NCBI GenBank assembly: GCA_001464575.1 | Contig: LNFE01000278.1 | Span: 1-34,547, forward strand | Reading direction: 5' to 3' | DNA length: 34,547 bases | DNA from: Acidobacteria bacterium Ga0077553 | GTDB taxonomy: Bacteria > Acidobacteriota > Terriglobia > Bryobacterales > Bryobacteraceae | Shown: piece by piece, positions 21,931 through 30,035 of the stretch | Layout of the letters: every line of letters starts with the position of its first letter | How positions within the stretch are numbered: the stretch's first letter is position 1 | Program-made: the position numbers and the translations under genes | Notes under the pieces: model-generated | Seen by the model: the letters and a program-made list of their open reading frames with translations, nothing else | The model's database searches: none | What the model was told of the DNA's origin: nothing

Positions 21931-23940
21931 ATGGAACCAGAATTGGAGTGGCTGCGGATTCGGGTGGCGGAGTTAGAGCAGAGGTTGGCCGCAGTGGAGA
22001 GTCGGGTGGGGATGGCCGCGCCTGTCCCTCCGGTCGTGACTCCGCCTGCCCCTCCGCCGATCGTCACTGCACCTCCCGTTTTCGATCAGTCGCCGGAGGC
22101 CGCCGTCGTCGCGGAGGCGGTAACTTCGACCGCAGACACGGTGGAAGCCAACGCCGGCTTGGTTTGGGCGAATCGCATTGGAGCCGTGACGATGATTCTG
22201 GGGGTGGCCTTCGCGTTTCTCTACGCCGTCGATAACGACATCATCGGGCCGACGGGGCGGGTACTCTGTGGGTTGGTGGCTGCTATGGTGGCCCTGTTTG
22301 GTGGGGATAGGCTTCGGCAGCGAGGACATAGAATTTTCGCGCAAGGAATTACGGCGCTGGGGATCTGCATTCTCTACTTTTCGTTCTATGCGGCCTATCA
22401 GCTTTACCATTTGATTCCGCAGGCGCTGGCGTTCGGCGGGGCGGTGGTGACCACGGCATTGGGCGGGGCGCTGGCTCTGCGCTACGATTCGCGGGCCGTG
22501 GCAATCTTGGCCTTGTTCGGGGGGTATCTGTCGCCGATTTTGGCTTCGTCAGGGGAGCCGAACGACGTGTTCTTCGGGTCTTATCTAGTGGCGCTGAATG
22601 GGGTGGCTTTGACGCTGGCGCGGCGGAAAGGCTGGGTGTCGGTGGACGTGATGGCGGCGCTCGCGACTGGGCTTCTAATGTCGCTGTGGTTCCTTACGCG
22701 GCGGACCCAGATGTCGCCAATATTCGCCGGATTTGCGGTGGCGCAGTTTGTGATCTTCGCCTTGTCTCCGTTCGCTCCGCTCCGGTTGGCGGCTCCGGTG
22801 GTGGGTATGTTTGCGGTGGGTTGGATGTGCTCGCCGGAATCGTCATCGGTCTACTGGGCTTGGGCAGGGGCCGTGAGCTTGGTGGGGATTGGGTTGGCTT
22901 GGCGAGAAGGGGATGATCGGCGTCTGGCGGCATCGGTGGTTGGCTGGATGGTTGGATTTGCTGAGTGGAGTCCGCACGCGGCCTTGCACGGGCCGCTGTT
23001 CGGGGGATTGGCGAGCGGGTTCGTGAGTTACCTGGGTGCCACGGTGCTGTTGCCCGCGGTTCGACGGACGATGGGCACGTATTCCGCAATCGCGTTGAAT
23101 GCGTTGTTCTTCTATGGGGTGTGCTACGAGTGGTTCCACCGGGACTACGCGGGCTACATGGGGTTACTGGCGTTGGTGGTGGCAGCTTCGTTTTTAGGGG
23201 CCGCTACATATTTGAAGGGCCGCGAGGCTCCGGCGGAGATGATGACGGTCAGCGCGGGTTGGGCGCTGGGGTTTGTGACGCTGGCGATTCCGATTCAGAT
23301 GAGCGGATACGGCATTACGTTGGCGTGGGCGGTGGAGTGTGCGGTGCTGGCGTTTTTGGCCATGCGGTTGCAAAACCAGTGGGCCTTTGCGGCTTCATGG
23401 ATCGTGGGGGTGTTGGCGTTGGTGATGGTGTTTGCCAATGACGCGGGACGGGCCTGGGGGTCGGACTATTCACCGGTGATCAATGCGCGGTTTGTGCCGT
23501 TTGTGGTGGTGGCTCTGGGGTTGGCGGCGAATGCGTATTGGACCAGTCAGTTGGGGTTTCTGCCTCGGGCCATGGCGGGGGTGCCGCTCGTGGCGGCGCA
23601 CTTTACGCTGCTCGCCGGGTTGCATTTGGAGGCGTTCGCTTGGATTGGAATGGGGGAGAGTAAGAAGGCGTTTGCGAGTTCGTTGTTGCTGGCGCTATAT
23701 GGACTGGCACTCGTGGCGCAGGGGATGGCGCGGAACTTCCGGTTACATCGGGTGCTGGGGTTGGTGCTTTTCGCCCTAGTGGTGGTGAAGTTATATTTGT
23801 ACGATATTTGGCAGTTAAATCAGTTCTATCGGATTTTGGCCTTTGTGGTTTTGGGGGCGTTGTTGCTTTCGGGTTCGTTCTTGTATTCGCGTTATCGGCA
23901 TCGGCTGCTTGAGTTACTGAAACATGATGAAGAGAATTAG
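21931..23940 (+). CDS. DUF2339-family multi-pass inner-membrane protein
   Basis: A 669-residue protein starting with a short coiled coil (LEWLRIRVAELEQRLAAVESRV) and a Pro-rich linker. About 20 hydrophobic helices then cover the rest, including NRIGAVTMILGVAFAFLYAV and the G-rich first helices typical of DUF2339. The family has no proven function, although it is commonly found beside a DUF3999 gene, as here. The DUF3999 gene overlaps its last codons by 17 bases. The coding strand is G-rich with many GGG, GTG and TTG codons, opposite in bias to the C-rich genes at 2167-3474 and 6690-7658. The start is fixed by the coiled-coil onset. Confidence 0.88.
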   Translation: MEPELEWLRIRVAELEQRLAAVESRVGMAAPVPPVVTPPAPPPIVTAPPVFDQSPEAAVVAEAVTSTADTVEANAGLVWANRIGAVTMILGVAFAFLYAVDNDIIGPTGRVLCGLVAAMVALFGGDRLRQRGHRIFAQGITALGICILYFSFYAAYQLYHLIPQALAFGGAVVTTALGGALALRYDSRAVAILALFGGYLSPILASSGEPNDVFFGSYLVALNGVALTLARRKGWVSVDVMAALATGLLMSLWFLTRRTQMSPIFAGFAVAQFVIFALSPFAPLRLAAPVVGMFAVGWMCSPESSSVYWAWAGAVSLVGIGLAWREGDDRRLAASVVGWMVGFAEWSPHAALHGPLFGGLASGFVSYLGATVLLPAVRRTMGTYSAIALNALFFYGVCYEWFHRDYAGYMGLLALVVAASFLGAATYLKGREAPAEMMTVSAGWALGFVTLAIPIQMSGYGITLAWAVECAVLAFLAMRLQNQWAFAASWIVGVLALVMVFANDAGRAWGSDYSPVINARFVPFVVVALGLAANAYWTSQLGFLPRAMAGVPLVAAHFTLLAGLHLEAFAWIGMGESKKAFASSLLLALYGLALVAQGMARNFRLHRVLGLVLFALVVVKLYLYDIWQLNQFYRILAFVVLGALLLSGSFLYSRYRHRLLELLKHDEEN

Positions 23941-25129
23941 TTTGTTCGCCTTTGCGGCGGCATGGATGTGGGCGGCCTTCGCGCCGGAGCGATGGCTGTA
24001 TCGGCAGAAGGTGGAGGCGGCGGGGCCGGTGACGCGGGTTACTTTGGACCGGGATTTCTATGGCGCGGGAAGCCTGGACGCTTTGCGGGTGGTGAAGGAT
24101 GGGGCGGAGGTTCCTTACCTATTGCGGGTGGCGCATGCGACGCGGACGGGGGGTGAGTTAGAGGTTCGGGTGGTGAATAAGGAGACGCGAGGCGGCAGCT
24201 TGTATGTGACGCTCGAGTTCGAAGGGAAGAAGGTTCTGCATAATCAGGTGAACCTGGTTGTTTCGCGGCCGGAGTTCCGGAGCGAGGTGAAGATTGAGGG
24301 GAGTGATGATGGACGCGTCTGGGGTACGGTGCGGCAGGGAGCGTATGTGTTTCAGTACAAGACGGATGGGGGTGAGGCGGCGACGTATACGACGCTGCGC
24401 TATCCGGACTCGCGGCGGCGGTACCTGCGGTTGACGTTGAGTGGGTGGACGAATACGGAGGAGTTTACGGGGGCGACCGTTTGGAGCGACACCTCTGCCG
24501 AAGCGCGGCGGACGGAGATTTGGAACGCGACGCGGCCAAGCTATGAGACGAAGAATCGGACGACGTGCACGGTCCTGGAGACGGGTTCCCGGGCTCCGCG
24601 AGATACGGCGCGGGTGACTGTGGCGGCGGGGCGGGAGCGCTTTTACCGGAGTGTGACGGTGGAGCATAGTTTGGATGGGAAGGCTTGGGGATGGGCGGGG
24701 GCGGGGGCACTCTACCGGGTGCCGGGGGAGGAGAGTTTGGCGGTTATGTTTGCGGAGACGCAGTTGCCTTGGCAGCGCTTATGCGTTTTTCAGGGGGATG
24801 ATGAGGCGGTGTTGCTGGACAGTGTGAAGCTGTCCGGGGTGGATCGGGAGGTGTATTTTCGGAGTGAGGGGACGGGGAGTTATTGGCTCTATTCGGGGGC
24901 CGACGAGGCGCGGGCGCCGGAGTATGATTTGGCGCGAACGGCGGGGGCGGAGTTCTGGGATTCTGCGCGGGCCGGAAAGTTGGGGGCGCGGGAGGCGAAT
25001 CCGGCGTATCGGCCGCCACCGGAACCGGTGAAACCGTGGACGGAGCGGTTTCCGGGGATACTCTACGGGGTGATGGCGGTGGCGGTTGCGGGGATTGGAT
25101 GGATGGCCTTGCGGTTGCTGAAGACTTAG
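23924..25129 (+). CDS. DUF3999-family membrane-anchored protein
   Basis: A 401-residue protein with an N-terminal signal sequence (MMKRISLFAFAAAWMWAAFA), a large beta-rich extracytoplasmic region and one C-terminal membrane helix (about 378-396, FPGILYGVMAVAVAGIGWMAL). Two discoidin-like stretches (EVKIEGSDDGRVWGTV and VTVEHSLDGKAWGW) share an S-x-DG-x-W pattern, as in DUF3999. It overlaps the DUF2339 gene, so the two are translationally coupled and likely form one envelope complex of unknown function. Codon use shows the same strong G bias as the partner. The start may be the first or second of two adjacent ATGs. An IS256-type element begins about 30 bp after its stop. Confidence 0.85.
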   Translation: MMKRISLFAFAAAWMWAAFAPERWLYRQKVEAAGPVTRVTLDRDFYGAGSLDALRVVKDGAEVPYLLRVAHATRTGGELEVRVVNKETRGGSLYVTLEFEGKKVLHNQVNLVVSRPEFRSEVKIEGSDDGRVWGTVRQGAYVFQYKTDGGEAATYTTLRYPDSRRRYLRLTLSGWTNTEEFTGATVWSDTSAEARRTEIWNATRPSYETKNRTTCTVLETGSRAPRDTARVTVAAGRERFYRSVTVEHSLDGKAWGWAGAGALYRVPGEESLAVMFAETQLPWQRLCVFQGDDEAVLLDSVKLSGVDREVYFRSEGTGSYWLYSGADEARAPEYDLARTAGAEFWDSARAGKLGAREANPAYRPPPEPVKPWTERFPGILYGVMAVAVAGIGWMALRLLKT

Positions 25130-25159
25130 TTGGTGTCGTTGTCTTACTGGCCGCCTGGG

Positions 25160-25190
25160 GAGTGTCAACTAATTTGTGTAAACTGCCTCT
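25160..25190. repeat. Left inverted repeat of the IS256-type element
   Basis: Imperfect match to the inward-read right end. The best-conserved block is TGTGTAA about 14 bases in, preceded by a GTGT near the tip. Confidence 0.65.
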
Positions 25191-25221
25191 CCTTGGTTAA
25201 TTGCCACGGTTACGGACGATG

Positions 25222-25286
25222 CCGGATGCCAGCCGAAGCCGGGGGGCGGAGCGGAGCGACGTCCCCCGGCGCAGGCTGGCATCCGG
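25222..25286. terminator. Long two-tier hairpin downstream of the transposase stop
   Basis: An outer 13-bp perfect stem (CCGGATGCCAGCC at 25222-25234 with GGCTGGCATCCGG at 25274-25286) encloses a 3-base mismatch bulge and an inner 8-bp stem (GCCGGGGG at 25238-25245 with CCCCCGGC at 25263-25270). It lies 7 bases after the transposase stop, inside the IS end. It has no T-run, so it may act as a barrier to read-through into or out of the element rather than as a standard terminator. Confidence 0.6.
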
Positions 25287-25292
25287 TGCGCC

Positions 25293-26510
25293 CTAAGCTG
25301 CCCGGACGGCCTGTCGCCGCCCGGGGTAGATCATCTCAAATTGCCGCATCGCCTCCCGCCAACCCTGCACCGCCCGCCAGCGCTTCCCGGCATTCCGCAG
25401 CGCCAAATACAACAGCTTGAACGCCGCCTCCTCGCTCGGGAACGAGCCCCGGTTCTTCGTCACTTTCCGCAGGCTCATATGCAGGCTCTCCACCGCATTG
25501 GTCGTGTAGATCACCCGCCGGATCTCCTCCGGAAACTGGAAAAACGGAATCACGCGCTCCCAGTTCCGTTCCCACACATCCGCCACCACCTGGTGCTTCG
25601 GCCAACGCACCCGAAACTCCTGGAGCGCCACGGCCGCTGCCTCGGCATTCCCCGCCCGGTACACCGGCTTCAGGTCCGCCGCCAGCGCCTTCCGCTCCTT
25701 CCAGGAGGCGTAGTTCAAGCTCGCCCGGATCAGATGCACGATGCACGTCTGCACCTGTGCCTGCGGGAACACCGTCTCAATCGCTTGCGGAAAGCCTTTC
25801 AATCCATCCGTGCAAACCACATACACGTCCCGCAGTCCACGGTTCTTCAGCTCCGTCATCACCGCCAGCCAGAACTTCGCGCCTTCGTTGGCCGAACTCC
25901 ACAGCCCCAGCACCTCCTTGATCCCCTCGTCATTGATCCCGATCGCCACGTACACTGCCCGGTTTTCCACCCGGCCTTCGTGGCGCATCTTCACCATCAG
26001 CGCATCCAAATACACCACGGGATACATGCTGTCTAGCGGCCGGTTTTGCCACGTCTTCACCTCATCGAGCACGGCATCGGTGACCTCGGAGATCAGCCCC
26101 GGGCTGACTTCGACGCCGTACATTTCGTGCAACTGCGCCTGGATATCGCGGACCGTCATGCCGCGCGTATATAAAGCGATGATCTTCTCGTCGAGCCCGT
26201 CCCAGCGGGTCTGATGCTTGCGGATCAACTGCGGTTCAAAGCTGCCTTGCCGATCCCGCGGAACAGCCACCTCCAGTTCGCCCTGTTCGCTCTTCAGTGT
26301 CTTCCGGGTCTTGCCGTTGCGCGAGTTCCCGCTGCCGTAGCCGGCCGGATCGTTCTTCTCGTACCCCAAGTGGTGGGTCAGTTCGCCTTCCAGCATTCGC
26401 TCCAGCAGAGCCTTGGTAATCGCCTTCAAGAGCCCGTTCGGCCCCGCCAAGTCCTCCTGGGTCTTGATCCCCTTCAACAGCTCGTCCAGCACTTCCGGTT
26501 TGATTTCCAT
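25293..26510 (-). CDS. IS256-family DDE transposase
   Basis: A 405-residue transposase that cuts and joins the element ends. The IS256 (mutator-like) catalytic layout is present: the first Asp in VVYLDALMVKMR, the second in VVCTDGLKGFPQAI and the Glu in TTNAVESLHMSLRK. The zinc-like C-x2-H segment, QTCIVHLIRASLNY, is also there. The N-terminus (MEIKPEVLDELLKGI, then LLERMLEGELTHHLGY) is typical. A GGAG ribosome-binding site precedes the ATG. No frameshift or stop is seen, so the element could still be active. Confidence 0.96.
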   Translation of the reverse strand: MEIKPEVLDELLKGIKTQEDLAGPNGLLKAITKALLERMLEGELTHHLGYEKNDPAGYGSGNSRNGKTRKTLKSEQGELEVAVPRDRQGSFEPQLIRKHQTRWDGLDEKIIALYTRGMTVRDIQAQLHEMYGVEVSPGLISEVTDAVLDEVKTWQNRPLDSMYPVVYLDALMVKMRHEGRVENRAVYVAIGINDEGIKEVLGLWSSANEGAKFWLAVMTELKNRGLRDVYVVCTDGLKGFPQAIETVFPQAQVQTCIVHLIRASLNYASWKERKALAADLKPVYRAGNAEAAAVALQEFRVRWPKHQVVADVWERNWERVIPFFQFPEEIRRVIYTTNAVESLHMSLRKVTKNRGSFPSEEAAFKLLYLALRNAGKRWRAVQGWREAMRQFEMIYPGRRQAVRAA

Positions 26511-26534
26511 CGCTTCTCCTCTTTGATTGTCAGA

Positions 26535-26565
26535 GAAAAGCGGTTACACAGTTCTTTTTACACCC
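26535..26565. repeat. Right inverted repeat of the IS256-type element
   Basis: Read inward it begins GGGTGTAAAAAGAACTGTGTAACCGC and matches the left end imperfectly; the shared blocks are GTGT near the tip and TGTGTAA. Confidence 0.65.
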
Positions 26566-26669
26566 TCGAACATCCGCGAACTCTTCAACTCCAACCCTTA
26601 GCGGCAACACCGACGCCGGCAAGTGCTCCTGCTGTCACATTTGCCCGGCCGGTGCCGTCATGGGTGTAT

Positions 26670-27215
26670 ATGGGCAACTCGGAACCTTCCACCTTTGCCG
26701 AACCGTCGATCGAGGTGACCGCCTCGGCAGGCACGCAAGAGGAGCAGTTCTTTCGCCAGCACTACCCCGCAATCGTCGCGAGCGCGCAGCGCGTCTTGGG
26801 CGATCAAGGTGAGGCGGAAGAGACTGCGGTGACCGTGTTCTCCAAGTTCTTCCGGGAGAAGCCACCGTGCGACAGTTCCATCGCCTGGTTGAAACGTTGC
26901 GCGTTCCTGCTGGCCTTAGACCGTTTGCGCGCCAATCATCGCCGGCTGCGCCGAGAGCGTCTGGCGCCAACCGTCCGTCAGGCCATCGCAACACCGGAGG
27001 AGGCGCTCCTGTTGGCGGAACAAAAGGCACAAGTGCGACTCGTTCTTGCCGAGCTGGCGCCGCGGGACGCCACACTGCTGCTGGCCCGCGCCGAGGGCCA
27101 TAGCTACCAGGAACTGTCGATAATGCTGCAGTTGAATGCCAGTTCGGTGGGCACCTTGCTCGCCAGAGCAGAGAAGAGATTTGAAGAGAGGTACAAGAAG
27201 CGCTATGCGAGATGA
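26670..27215 (+). CDS. ECF-type RNA polymerase sigma factor
   Basis: A 181-residue sigma-70-family protein with region 2 (about 27-95; FFRQHYPAIVASAQRVLGDQ, then AWLKRCAFLLALDRLRANHRRLRRE) and region 4 (about 115-172; LAELAPRDATLLLARAEGHSYQELSIML, then SSVGTLLARAEKRFEERY). Region 4 carries the -35-binding helix-turn-helix. The next gene overlaps it by 11 bases and encodes a single-pass membrane protein, as expected for an ECF sigma and its regulator. The start at ATG 26670 is a choice: no Shine-Dalgarno sequence is visible and the frame stays open back into the IS. The IS lies only about 105 bp upstream, so it may have displaced or replaced the native promoter. Confidence 0.88.
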   Translation: MGNSEPSTFAEPSIEVTASAGTQEEQFFRQHYPAIVASAQRVLGDQGEAEETAVTVFSKFFREKPPCDSSIAWLKRCAFLLALDRLRANHRRLRRERLAPTVRQAIATPEEALLLAEQKAQVRLVLAELAPRDATLLLARAEGHSYQELSIMLQLNASSVGTLLARAEKRFEERYKKRYAR

Positions 27216-28185
27216 GGAGACGCAGTCGTTCACCATGCAGAAACTGGGATTGCTGCACGAAGAACCGAATCTGCCGGACGACGAAATCGCCCTGGCCTGG
27301 CAACGGACGCAGGCGGCGCGGTTGCCGGCGAGGGCGAGATCTTTGAACGCGCTCTGGCCACTAGCAGCGGCTGCCGGACTGGCGGGAATCCTTTTGCTGA
27401 CGCCCACCGGACGCGCCACGGCGGAAGCATTGTGGAGGTCGGTGACGCTTACCAGCGTGCAGAATGTTTCGATTGACTTCAGCAAGACAACCATGAATCT
27501 GCTGTTGCCGAACGTCTTCCCCTTACGCGGTGCCGAAACAACCAGAACCCAATACGCAAAGACCGCAACGGAAGCAGCCGATTTAGCGGGCTTCCCGGTT
27601 CGCGTTCTGCGCACCCCTCATCTTCCCTACACGCCCTCACTCCGAGTGACCGAGGAGCCGGAGCTAAAACGAACGATCGATCTTGCGGCGATCGAGACCG
27701 ATTTGCGACAGATGGGACGCGGCCTGCCCACCCTCCCCGCCGGAATCGATGGGGCAGAAATTCGTCTGCAACCGGGGAGCAAGGTAGTGAGTGTCGCTTA
27801 TGGAGAGTGTCCCCAGTTGGTTGGCCCTTGGAAGTCGTGTGCCGTATTGATCCAGGCCCGCCCCATGACCTTGCAACTGCCACCACAGCTGTCCGTGGAT
27901 GAGTACATCCGGTTCTCTCTGGAACTGGCCGGCTTTTCGGGGGAACAGACCGAGGCTTTAGCCAGACTGCACCGGAAACAGCCAACGCTATTCATCCCCC
28001 TGGAGACTACGGCCGAACTGCAGCAGGTGCGCGTCAGGGGCACAACGGGAACGTTGGTCGTCTACGCCAAGACCGATTCGGCCGATACGGCATTTATGCT
28101 GGAGTGGCTGGAGGACGGCATCTACTTTAGGCTGTTCGGTCGCAATCCCGGCCTCGCCGTGGAAATGGCGGAGACGTTGCAATAG
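27205..28185 (+). CDS. Membrane-anchored protein, probable anti-sigma factor or sigma-coupled regulator
   Basis: A 326-residue protein with a short cytoplasmic N-terminus, one membrane helix at about 48-66 (NALWPLAAAAGLAGILLLT) and a large extracytoplasmic domain. That domain contains ADLAGFPVRVLRTPHLPY and later VSVAYGECPQ; the former recalls the sensor part of sigma-linked proteins whose extracytoplasmic domain follows an 'A-x-x-AGF' pattern. The ATG at 27205 overlaps the sigma gene by 11 bases. I see no zinc-binding anti-sigma motif in the cytoplasmic part, so the role is inferred from position and topology. Confidence 0.72.
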   Translation: MRDEETQSFTMQKLGLLHEEPNLPDDEIALAWQRTQAARLPARARSLNALWPLAAAAGLAGILLLTPTGRATAEALWRSVTLTSVQNVSIDFSKTTMNLLLPNVFPLRGAETTRTQYAKTATEAADLAGFPVRVLRTPHLPYTPSLRVTEEPELKRTIDLAAIETDLRQMGRGLPTLPAGIDGAEIRLQPGSKVVSVAYGECPQLVGPWKSCAVLIQARPMTLQLPPQLSVDEYIRFSLELAGFSGEQTEALARLHRKQPTLFIPLETTAELQQVRVRGTTGTLVVYAKTDSADTAFMLEWLEDGIYFRLFGRNPGLAVEMAETLQ

Positions 28186-28276
28186 CGCGACTGAACCGGA
28201 AGGGCTATCCGCTGTTGACCCGTTCGGATCGATCCCCCCAAAAGGCGCTCCTCAAAATTGGGCAATTCTTTCGGCT

Positions 28277-28581
28277 TTATCGAATCTCGATGATCCGCTC
28301 TCCGGCTCTCAGGGAAACTTCTATAGTCGGCCAGACGTTGCCGATCACCGTCAGCAGCCGATTGGTTCGGCAGTTGCCCAAGCGAATCCATACCAACCTC
28401 GCGATCGAGCTGGCCTCGTTTGCCAAATAAAGGAAACCCCCGTCCTTCTCGCATGCTCCCAAATGACGCGGTCGGAAGCCTCGCCCATTCCGAGATCCAG
28501 TACATGCGCGCAGTCCACGCCTCGAGAGGCCAGGAACCGCGCGAGGGCGACAGGAAGCTGATTGTCCACAAGCAACGTCAC
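28277..28581 (-). pseudogene. Broken DUF5615 (PIN-like) toxin gene
   Basis: From GTG 28581 the frame reads MTLLVDNQLPVALARFLASRG, then HVLDLGMGEASDRVIWEHAR and goes off register. The rest of the family is in another frame: EKDGGFLYLANEAS, then ARLVWIRLGNCRTNRL and the end AGERIIEIR at 28277. Relatives carry a VxSKDxDF segment between the two parts, which is missing along with one or a few bases. The catalytic Asp of that segment is therefore lost. The GTG start overlaps the DUF433 stop as GTGA. The antitoxin partner remains intact. Confidence 0.78.
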
Positions 28582-28793
28582 GAAGCTTGCAGGATCGTGT
28601 GGTCGGCCTGATGCGCGGCGTATTCAATTGCCGCAAGGATATCCTCGCTTTCGAGGAAGGCGTAGTCGGCCAGGATCTCGTCGTGGCTCGCGCCTTGGGC
28701 CAAAAGCTCCAGAATGTCCGTCACGCGAATTCGCTGGCCGCGAATACAGGGACGACCGCCACACTTACCGGGTTCGACTGTAGTTCGACGCAT
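28578..28793 (-). CDS. DUF433-family antitoxin
   Basis: A 71-residue protein with the DUF433 pattern: VEPGKCGGRPCIRGQRIRVTDILELLAQGAS, then EILADYAFLESEDILAAIEYAA. DUF433 proteins have a winged-helix-like fold and pair with DUF5615 PIN-like toxins, as here. The ATG at 28793 is the only good start, though relatives have two to four more residues before the first strand and spacing to GAGAGG is tight. With the toxin broken, this is an orphan antitoxin. Confidence 0.85.
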   Translation of the reverse strand: MRRTTVEPGKCGGRPCIRGQRIRVTDILELLAQGASHDEILADYAFLESEDILAAIEYAAHQADHTILQAS

Positions 28794-29069
28794 CCTCTCG
28801 GAGTTGATCGTGCTGCTCCCAACCTTTAAGCATATCTAGATCAGCACGTACGCAGAGTACGGCCATATGACCGGGCGCCATCGGATGCATAAAGGCCCTG
28901 GCCTATTGCTCCTGAGGCGGCTAAGTTAAATTCTTGACAGCCGTGCGATCAGCTGCATCAAGGCACAGCCTGCTCCCCTTCGCTCATGGGGAAGGCTTGC
29001 TAAGCCAGGTTTGATCAAAAATGGCAAAAGCGTCCGACCTGCCCTGATCGTTGTCTGCTGGAGGTGTAA

Positions 29070-30029
29070 TCAGTGCTTTGTGATCTTGGGGCCAATGTAA
29101 CAGATCTTGATTTCCTTTTGCTGGGTAGGGCGAGGCCATTCAAAATGAATCCGGAACTGGCTCGCCTTTATCTTCCCGTGCCATGGGCAAAACAAGGTAG
29201 CATTTGGATTTCCTGGGTCTCGGAAGGTCATCTCATGCTTGAAGTCGCGTTTATTATTGGCCGATTCATCCGTAAAATATGGTGCTTCTCCGATAAAATA
29301 CGTGTTGTAGATCTGAGTCGCCTTTCCGGAACGACTACCATCCGGCATGGTCTCGGACGCGAGCGACTGAAGAACATCAAGCCTTGCGATGACTTTTTCA
29401 GCTATAACTCGGCTGAATGGGTGAGGCTTTAGCTGGCTTTCAATTTCGTCCGAGAGCGTCAGAAGGTTCATGCGGTTGGTTACACTAGTTAGCATTTCGG
29501 CCCATGAACTAGGCGGCACGAGCGCCGATCGTTCAATGGCGTCAACCTCCCAGAAGTTGCGGACTCCTATGGCACCTATGGGATCCTCTGGAAGTCCGTG
29601 ATGGACTTCCAGAGGCGAACACTGGAAAGTGTTTTCTGGAGGATTCAGAAAGCTGAAGACTCCGGCGTCGTCGCCACCAATCAGGCGGCGCGAGGCCTCG
29701 CCAAGCCCAGATTCAGTGACCTCCTCACCGGCATGGTGGAAGTAGTCGTCGGGGTTAAACTTTCGATCGTCATCCCAAAACGGCCCTGCGTTTGCCAGCC
29801 ACGTCAATGCTAACTGTTTAAATATTCGATCCTGCGCTTGTAGTATTGCCTGCTGTAAGGTTACAGATCCGATCGCTGGACGAATTGCGAGAGGCCGCGA
29901 ACACAAGATCCGAGAGCGAAGGTCGGCTCGCCGCTGGCGGAGTTGTAAAATCGGGACTATCGCATCGCGTACGGCATCTTGGTTGATAAATTGACCCCGG
30001 ATAGAGAGGTCGTTAATAAACCATTCCAT
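29070..30029 (-). CDS. Unrecognised protein with C-terminal CPWHGKI motif, third gene of the DUF262/AAA cassette
   Basis: A 319-residue soluble protein starting MEWFINDLSIRGQF. It has no signal peptide or membrane helix. Notable segments are SRPLAIRP (44-51), GPFWDDDRKFNPDDYF (82-97), SPLEVHHGLPEDP (138-150) and a C-terminal domain (about 238-319). In the latter, TLFCPWHGKIK (278-288) is followed by FRIHFEWPRP and ends ICYIGPKITKH. The Cys281, His284 and Lys286 cluster and the acidic WDDD run could be catalytic or metal-binding, but I recognise no enzyme family. It starts 6 bp after the AAA ATPase stop, so it belongs to that operon. I suspect it is the effector of the cassette; a structural partner is the alternative. 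It is the least G+C-biased gene group in the window together with its neighbours. Confidence 0.75.
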   Translation of the reverse strand: MEWFINDLSIRGQFINQDAVRDAIVPILQLRQRRADLRSRILCSRPLAIRPAIGSVTLQQAILQAQDRIFKQLALTWLANAGPFWDDDRKFNPDDYFHHAGEEVTESGLGEASRRLIGGDDAGVFSFLNPPENTFQCSPLEVHHGLPEDPIGAIGVRNFWEVDAIERSALVPPSSWAEMLTSVTNRMNLLTLSDEIESQLKPHPFSRVIAEKVIARLDVLQSLASETMPDGSRSGKATQIYNTYFIGEAPYFTDESANNKRDFKHEMTFRDPGNPNATLFCPWHGKIKASQFRIHFEWPRPTQQKEIKICYIGPKITKH

Positions 30030-30035
30030 AAAAGT

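Larger units (their letters stand above)
25160..26565 (-). mobile_element. IS256-family insertion sequence
   Basis: A complete-looking element of about 1.4 kb, bounded by imperfect inverted repeats. The left end reads GAGTGTCAACTAATTTGTGT; the right end, read inward from 26565, begins GGGTGTAAAAAGAACTGTGT. It holds a single intact transposase gene on the minus strand and a large hairpin next to the left end. I found no obvious target-site duplication (left flank CCGCCTGGG, right flank TCGAACATC), so the exact ends are uncertain by a few bases or the flanks have changed. It sits between the DUF3999 gene and the sigma-factor gene, without breaking either. Confidence 0.85.

Noticed and set aside
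25151..26574. Target-site duplication around the IS256 element
   Set aside because: The flanking 8-9 bases on the two sides (CCGCCTGGG and TCGAACATC) do not match.
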